Shown here: piece by piece, positions 60,442 to 64,000 of the stretch
Layout of the letters: each line of letters begins with the position of its first letter
Position numbering within the stretch: the first letter of the stretch is position 1
Source of the DNA: Leptotrichia hongkongensis
Lineage (GTDB): Bacteria; Fusobacteriota; Fusobacteriia; Fusobacteriales; Leptotrichiaceae
Assembly: GCF_007990635.1 (NCBI RefSeq)
Contig: NZ_AP019846.1
Location: 2,046,001-2,110,000, forward strand
Direction: 5' to 3'
DNA: 64,000 nt
Position numbers and translations under genes: made by a program
Notes under the pieces: generated by a model
The model's input: the letters and a program-made list of their open reading frames with translations, nothing else
What the model was told of the DNA's origin: nothing
The model's database searches: none

Positions 60442-60470
60442 ATTATAATATATTAACTTAACTCTTTTAA
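60442..60470 (-). promoter_or_regulatory. Probable rpmB promoter
   Basis: TTAAAA, 17-base spacer, TATAAT on the minus strand, about 80 bases before rpmB. Confidence 0.5.
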
Positions 60471-60584
60471 AAAAAATCGTTATTCAGTTAAAATTATTTT
60501 TACATATCGGAATTTATTTTATCATATTTTAGGAATTTTTACAAGTTATTATCCATATTTTTTACTTTATTTCACAAATTTTCC

Positions 60585-60971
60585 TTATTTTTGAAAAAAT
60601 TGCTTTAGATTTGGCGGAAAATAATTCGGTCCTTTTATTACCTTTCCGTCTTCACGATAAATTGGATTCCCGTTTTCATCCAGCTTGCTAAGGTTACTTC
60701 GATGAATCTCCTCAAATACATCCTCAATAACATCCTGCATCCCATGCTCAATTATTGTCCCACAAAGAATATAAAGCATATCTCCAAGAGCATCTGCAAC
60801 TTCCACAGCATCTCCTCTTTTAGCCGCTTCTAAATATTCCTCATTCTCTTCTTTCATCAAATCAAATCTCAATTTTTCTAGTCCATTTTCTAATTTCCCG
60901 ATTGGCTTGTCAGAATTTCCAAGTTTATAAATTCTGTGAAATTCTTCAACACATTCTATTTTTCTTTTCAT
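60585..60971 (-). CDS. MazG-like nucleotide pyrophosphohydrolase
   Basis: 128-residue all-alpha NTP-PPase. The magnesium site of the superfamily is visible: MKEENEEYLEAAKRGD (EExxE, about residues 39-54) and VADALGDMLYILCGT (xxxD, about 58-72). The opening VEEFHRIY and the ending NPIYREDGKVIKGPNYFPPNL match the phosphoribosyl-ATP-pyrophosphohydrolase-like group found in phages and bacteria. It probably hydrolyses NTPs or dNTPs, as house-cleaning. AAAGGATA lies before the ATG. Confidence 0.85.
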   Translation of the reverse strand: MKRKIECVEEFHRIYKLGNSDKPIGKLENGLEKLRFDLMKEENEEYLEAAKRGDAVEVADALGDMLYILCGTIIEHGMQDVIEDVFEEIHRSNLSKLDENGNPIYREDGKVIKGPNYFPPNLKQFFQK

Positions 60972-61402
60972 TATTATATCCTTTCTTAAAATTTATTTCT
61001 AAATATTTAAATTTTCTATTCTTAAATTCTAAATTATTTTTCTTACATATTCTTTTTTATAATTTTTAACTTTTTGACACAAAGGTATCAAATACAATAC
61101 CTATTGTTTCACAATAATACCTATTATAACATATTTAACTGATTATCACTTAATAAGTGTATCGAAAGTTCTATGAACTGCTCCAGATTTACATAAATCT
61201 TTCTTATAAAGAAAAAATATAAAACATAAAAATATCTATTAATAAATTATTAGCCTATTTTATTATTAACATTATCAAAAAATACATAGTTAAAGCTTTT
61301 ACAATATCTGAATACAGTATAATCGCTGAAAAGAATCTTGTTTTTTCCAAAATTTCAGTATTGCCTTCTTCTACTTTTTCTAATATCTTAGTTTGTATAT
61401 TT
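60972..61402. other. AT-rich intergenic stretch
   Basis: About 430 bases without a gene. AATACCTATT occurs twice (near 61097 and 61116) around TGTTTCACAATA. Nothing else recognised. Confidence 0.4.
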
Positions 61403-61864
61403 TTATGTCTTTTTTATTAACAAAACTGCCAATATCAGTGTTAGTAAGACTACTATTCCTGCAACAATGGCTTTTTGCTTGAAAAAAAATGTAAATTCAC
61501 TATAAAAAATTGCAAGAATTAAGCCCATTATTAGCGACAGGACTGTTAAGGCGGATTTCATATTCTTTTTTTGTTTATTTATTAATATTTTTGGTAAAAT
61601 GAATAAAAACAGAATTTCTAAAATAAATAAAATTATAAAGAATATTCCTTTTACATCAGGCACCTTTAATTTTCTTAATGACTGAATTATGTTATCCAAT
61701 TCAAAAATCATATAGTTTTTTAGTATCATACACAGTAAAATTGAAATAGCAATTCCTGAAAATACCCATATTCTGCTTGCTAAAATTTCTTCATTTATAA
61801 ATTTTTTTACTTCCTTGACTGTTTCGACATCTATTTTATTTTCTATTTTTCTGTTACTTTTCAA
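61403..61864 (-). CDS. Four-helix membrane protein of unknown function
   Basis: 153 residues: a charged N-terminal 30 residues (KIENKIDVETVKEVKKFINEEI, in part), then four membrane helices at about 32-52, 74-94, 103-120 and 128-150 with short loops, ending IKKT. It resembles small holin-like or phage-shock-size membrane proteins only in outline; no family is recognised. A GGGGAA ribosome site precedes the ATG. It is downstream of the Bax-inhibitor-like gene on the same strand, 100 bases apart. Confidence 0.7.
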   Translation of the reverse strand: MKSNRKIENKIDVETVKEVKKFINEEILASRIWVFSGIAISILLCMILKNYMIFELDNIIQSLRKLKVPDVKGIFFIILFILEILFLFILPKILINKQKKNMKSALTVLSLIMGLILAIFYSEFTFFFKQKAIVAGIVVLLTLILAVLLIKKT

Positions 61865-61971
61865 ATTTTTCCCCTTTAATAAATAGAATAAGAGTTATTT
61901 CGAGATTGCATTAACAATTTTAATATTAATAATCCCAAGATAACCCTTTATATTTTTTATTAAATTATTTT

Positions 61972-62739
61972 TTATCTTTTTCTTCCTAAAATTCTTACAA
62001 GGCTCAAGAATAAGTTTACAAAATCCAAATATAATTCCAAAGCACCAACAATTTCAATTTTGTTAAGAATATCAGAATCTTCATGAACTGCATAGGCAAT
62101 AACATTATTTTTTATTCTGTTTACATCAACTGCAATATAAACTGTAAAAATGATTACACCTAATACTGACACAAACAAATCAATTGCACTATTTCCTAGA
62201 AACATATTTACTACACTTACTAATATCATTGCTATTATTCCAGCTGTAAGCAATGGCACAAATCTAGTCAAATTTTCCTTAGTAAAATATCCATAAATTG
62301 CTAAAACTACAAAGATTGACAATGTTCCTAAAAATGCTGAGCCGATTACATCTGGAGCATAAATAAGTCCAATAGCTGAAAATGTCAATCCGCTTAATGC
62401 TGAATATATTAAAAATATAAGTTTTAGAACACTCGAATTCGCTGTATAAACTAAAGCTGAAAAGGCTAAAACTGCAACAACTTCTAAAATAAGAAATATC
62501 CAGTATTTCTCTACTATCATATATGCAATAGGATTTTCTTTTATTACTCCATTATAAACCATAAAACCAATACCGCCCGTTATAAGAAGCCCTATTACCA
62601 TCCATATCATACTTCCGCGAACTTTTGAAATTATAAGTCTGTTTAAATCGTCATAAGTCATTGACATTTGTCCGTTATATTCGTTGTAATCATCGTTATT
62701 ATGATTGTAAGTTTCTAATTCATCATAATCATTTCTCAT
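61972..62739 (-). CDS. Bax inhibitor-1/YccA family membrane protein
   Basis: 255 residues with an acidic, Asn/Tyr-rich N-terminal tail (about 35 residues) and seven membrane helices. Family marks include ANSSVLKLIFLIYSALSGLTFS (in part; about 104-125) and the C-terminal GALELYLDFVNLFLSLVRILG (in part), with the two conserved Asp near the last helices. Members conduct calcium or modulate membrane proteases such as FtsH in E. coli. The start ATG at 62739, eight bases after GAGGTG, is better than the GTG nine bases earlier. Confidence 0.9.
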   Translation of the reverse strand: MRNDYDELETYNHNNDDYNEYNGQMSMTYDDLNRLIISKVRGSMIWMVIGLLITGGIGFMVYNGVIKENPIAYMIVEKYWIFLILEVVAVLAFSALVYTANSSVLKLIFLIYSALSGLTFSAIGLIYAPDVIGSAFLGTLSIFVVLAIYGYFTKENLTRFVPLLTAGIIAMILVSVVNMFLGNSAIDLFVSVLGVIIFTVYIAVDVNRIKNNVIAYAVHEDSDILNKIEIVGALELYLDFVNLFLSLVRILGRKR

Positions 62740-62903
62740 AAAAATCACCTCATTAGTTTAGTATTTTTCATTTCTTCAACCATTTTAATAACTTGAACAT
62801 CTTAATCCAAAATTCTATATCCAAGCTATCATCTATTATAATATTATAACTTTTTACTTTTAAAAGACTTTTATTTATCAGTTAAATTACTTAATCTTAT
62901 TTT

Positions 62904-64000
62904 TTATTTTGAAAATGGAACAAAAGATTCCTGTTTCAAAGTTTGGATAATTTCATCAACTGATACGTTTTTACTGTCTTGTGAACCAAATCTTCTTACA
63001 TTTACTTCGTTGTTTACAACTTCATTTTTACCAATTATTAGTTGAACTGGTATTTTTTGATCTCCGTTTGCTTCTCTGATTTTGTATCCAATTTTTTCTA
63101 CTCTTGTGTCAAGCTCTACTCTGATTCCTGCATCTTGAAGTTTTGTAAACAATTCTTTTGCGAAAGGCACCTGTTCGTCAGAAATTGTCAGGATTCTTGC
63201 TTGTACTGGCGCTAGCCAAGTTGGGAACGCTCCTGCGTAATGTTCAATCAAGATTCCAATAAATCTTTCCAAACTTCCGTACATTGCCCTGTGAATCATT
63301 ACTGGCTCATGTTTTTCACCATCTGCACCTATATAGCTCATTTCAAATCTTGCTGGAAGGTTAAAGTCTAACTGGATTGTTCCACATTGCCAAATTCTTC
63401 CGATTGAATCTTTCATCTTAAAGTCGATTTTTGGTCCATAGAATGCTCCATCTCCAGGATTTAGCTTGTAATTAATTCCTTTATGTCCCAAAGCTGATTT
63501 CAAGTTTGCTTCAGCCATTTCCCATATTTCGTCTGAACCTATTGCTTTATCAGGTTTTGTTGATAATTCAATGTGGTATTCAAATCCGAATACAGTGTAA
63601 AATTTATCATATAAATCAATAATTTCGATAATTTGTTCCTCAATTTGCTCTTTCGTACAGAAAACATGGGCATCATCCTGTGTAAATGCTCTAACTCTCA
63701 TAAGCCCATGTAAAGCTCCACTAAATTCGTGTCTGTGAACAAGCCCCATTTCTCCATATTTCAATGGCAAATCCTTGTATGAATGCAAGTTATTCTTGTA
63801 GGCAATTATTGAACCCGGACAGTTCATAGGCTTTATTGCATACTCTTTTTCATCAATTGTTGATGTATACATATTTTCACGGTAATTGAACCAGTGTCCA
63901 GAAATTTCCCACAATTCCTTATCTAGCATAATTGGAGTTTTTATTTCCTGATAACCTCTTTTTTTATGCTCAACTCTCCAGATTTCCTGCAATTTATTGA
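62904..64000 (-). CDS. thrS: Threonine--tRNA ligase, C-terminal part (cut by the window edge)
   Basis: The frame is open to the right edge, so the N-terminal TGS and editing domains lie outside. Visible are the class II catalytic core: motif 1 region YQEIKTPIMLD, motif 2 (GEMGLVHRHEFSGALHGLMRVRAF, in part) with the Arg that binds ATP, the zinc ligands Cys in KPMNCPGS, His in TQDDAHVF and the later His in VMIHRAMYGSLERFIGIL (motif 3), and the C-terminal anticodon-binding domain (about the last 100 residues, IPVQLIIGKNEV). Charges tRNA-Thr. About 365 residues of a usual 640 are present. Confidence 0.97.
   Translation of the reverse strand, partial: NKLQEIWRVEHKKRGYQEIKTPIMLDKELWEISGHWFNYRENMYTSTIDEKEYAIKPMNCPGSIIAYKNNLHSYKDLPLKYGEMGLVHRHEFSGALHGLMRVRAFTQDDAHVFCTKEQIEEQIIEIIDLYDKFYTVFGFEYHIELSTKPDKAIGSDEIWEMAEANLKSALGHKGINYKLNPGDGAFYGPKIDFKMKDSIGRIWQCGTIQLDFNLPARFEMSYIGADGEKHEPVMIHRAMYGSLERFIGILIEHYAGAFPTWLAPVQARILTISDEQVPFAKELFTKLQDAGIRVELDTRVEKIGYKIREANGDQKIPVQLIIGKNEVVNNEVNVRRFGSQDSKNVSVDEIIQTLKQESFVPFSK

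Overview
The window looks like a chromosomal segment of a low-GC, Gram-negative member of the Fusobacteriota, most likely Leptotrichia or a close relative. This is an inference, made without a database search. The reasons are very AT-rich intergenic DNA, A-rich codons, Gram-negative envelope functions (a small outer-membrane barrel, a GT9 lipopolysaccharide-type glycosyltransferase, lipoprotein binding proteins, YajC), MreB for a rod shape, a MurE with the DNPR diaminopimelate-type motif, and saccharolytic and amino-sugar genes.

Layout. 0-5 kb: a truncated alpha/beta hydrolase, mreB and a holB-like gene on +, then a Cof-type HAD phosphatase and an internally deleted threonine aldolase on -. 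5-13 kb: a secreted protein of unknown function, a six-gene branched-chain amino acid ABC operon (two binding proteins, livH, livM, livG, livF) with an internal terminator, and an outer-membrane barrel. 13.5-15.2 kb: tRNA-Phe/Asp/Val and an overlapping radC-PSP1 pair. 15.5-24 kb: carbohydrate genes (a very large GH13 enzyme, pgi, nagA, nagB) and an M18 aminopeptidase. 24-26.6 kb: a gene-poor stretch holding inverted-repeat elements and a broken immunity-like gene. 26.6-41.2 kb: two rRNA operons (16S-23S-5S-tRNA-Asn), both on -, enclosing a broken small gene and glgC-glgA on +. Only the second operon has tRNA-Ile and tRNA-Ala in its spacer. 41-46 kb: murE, a strong promoter driving tRNA-Leu/fMet/Met, a small monooxygenase, a GT9 transferase and tsaD. 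46-49 kb: three Cof-type HAD phosphatases around an orphan CheY-like receiver. 49-57 kb: a thioredoxin-like protein, a TrmN6-like methyltransferase, and envelope and secretion genes (PpiD-like foldase, GerMN protein, AmiC-type amidase, YajC), then pgk and a GNAT. 57-64 kb: a class A acid phosphatase, an LtrA-like membrane protein that looks imported from a streptococcus, tRNA-Arg, rpmB, a MazG-like gene, two membrane proteins and the C-terminal part of thrS, which runs off the edge.

Functionally the window is mostly housekeeping. Glucose-phosphate handling (pgi, pgk), glycogen synthesis (glgC, glgA) and alpha-glucan degradation (GH13) sit beside amino-sugar salvage (nagA, nagB) feeding fructose-6-phosphate, and wall synthesis and remodelling (mreB, murE, amidase). 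I found no CRISPR array, prophage, intact transposase or large defence island.

The most notable non-gene signals are a 105-bp intergenic repeat present in four full copies with a conserved two-hairpin design, a long hairpin between glgC and glgA, and disagreements between the two rRNA operons at bases that are normally invariant. Many of these coincide with GGCC. With several single-base homopolymer losses in two small genes, they suggest that some of the sequence carries consensus errors.
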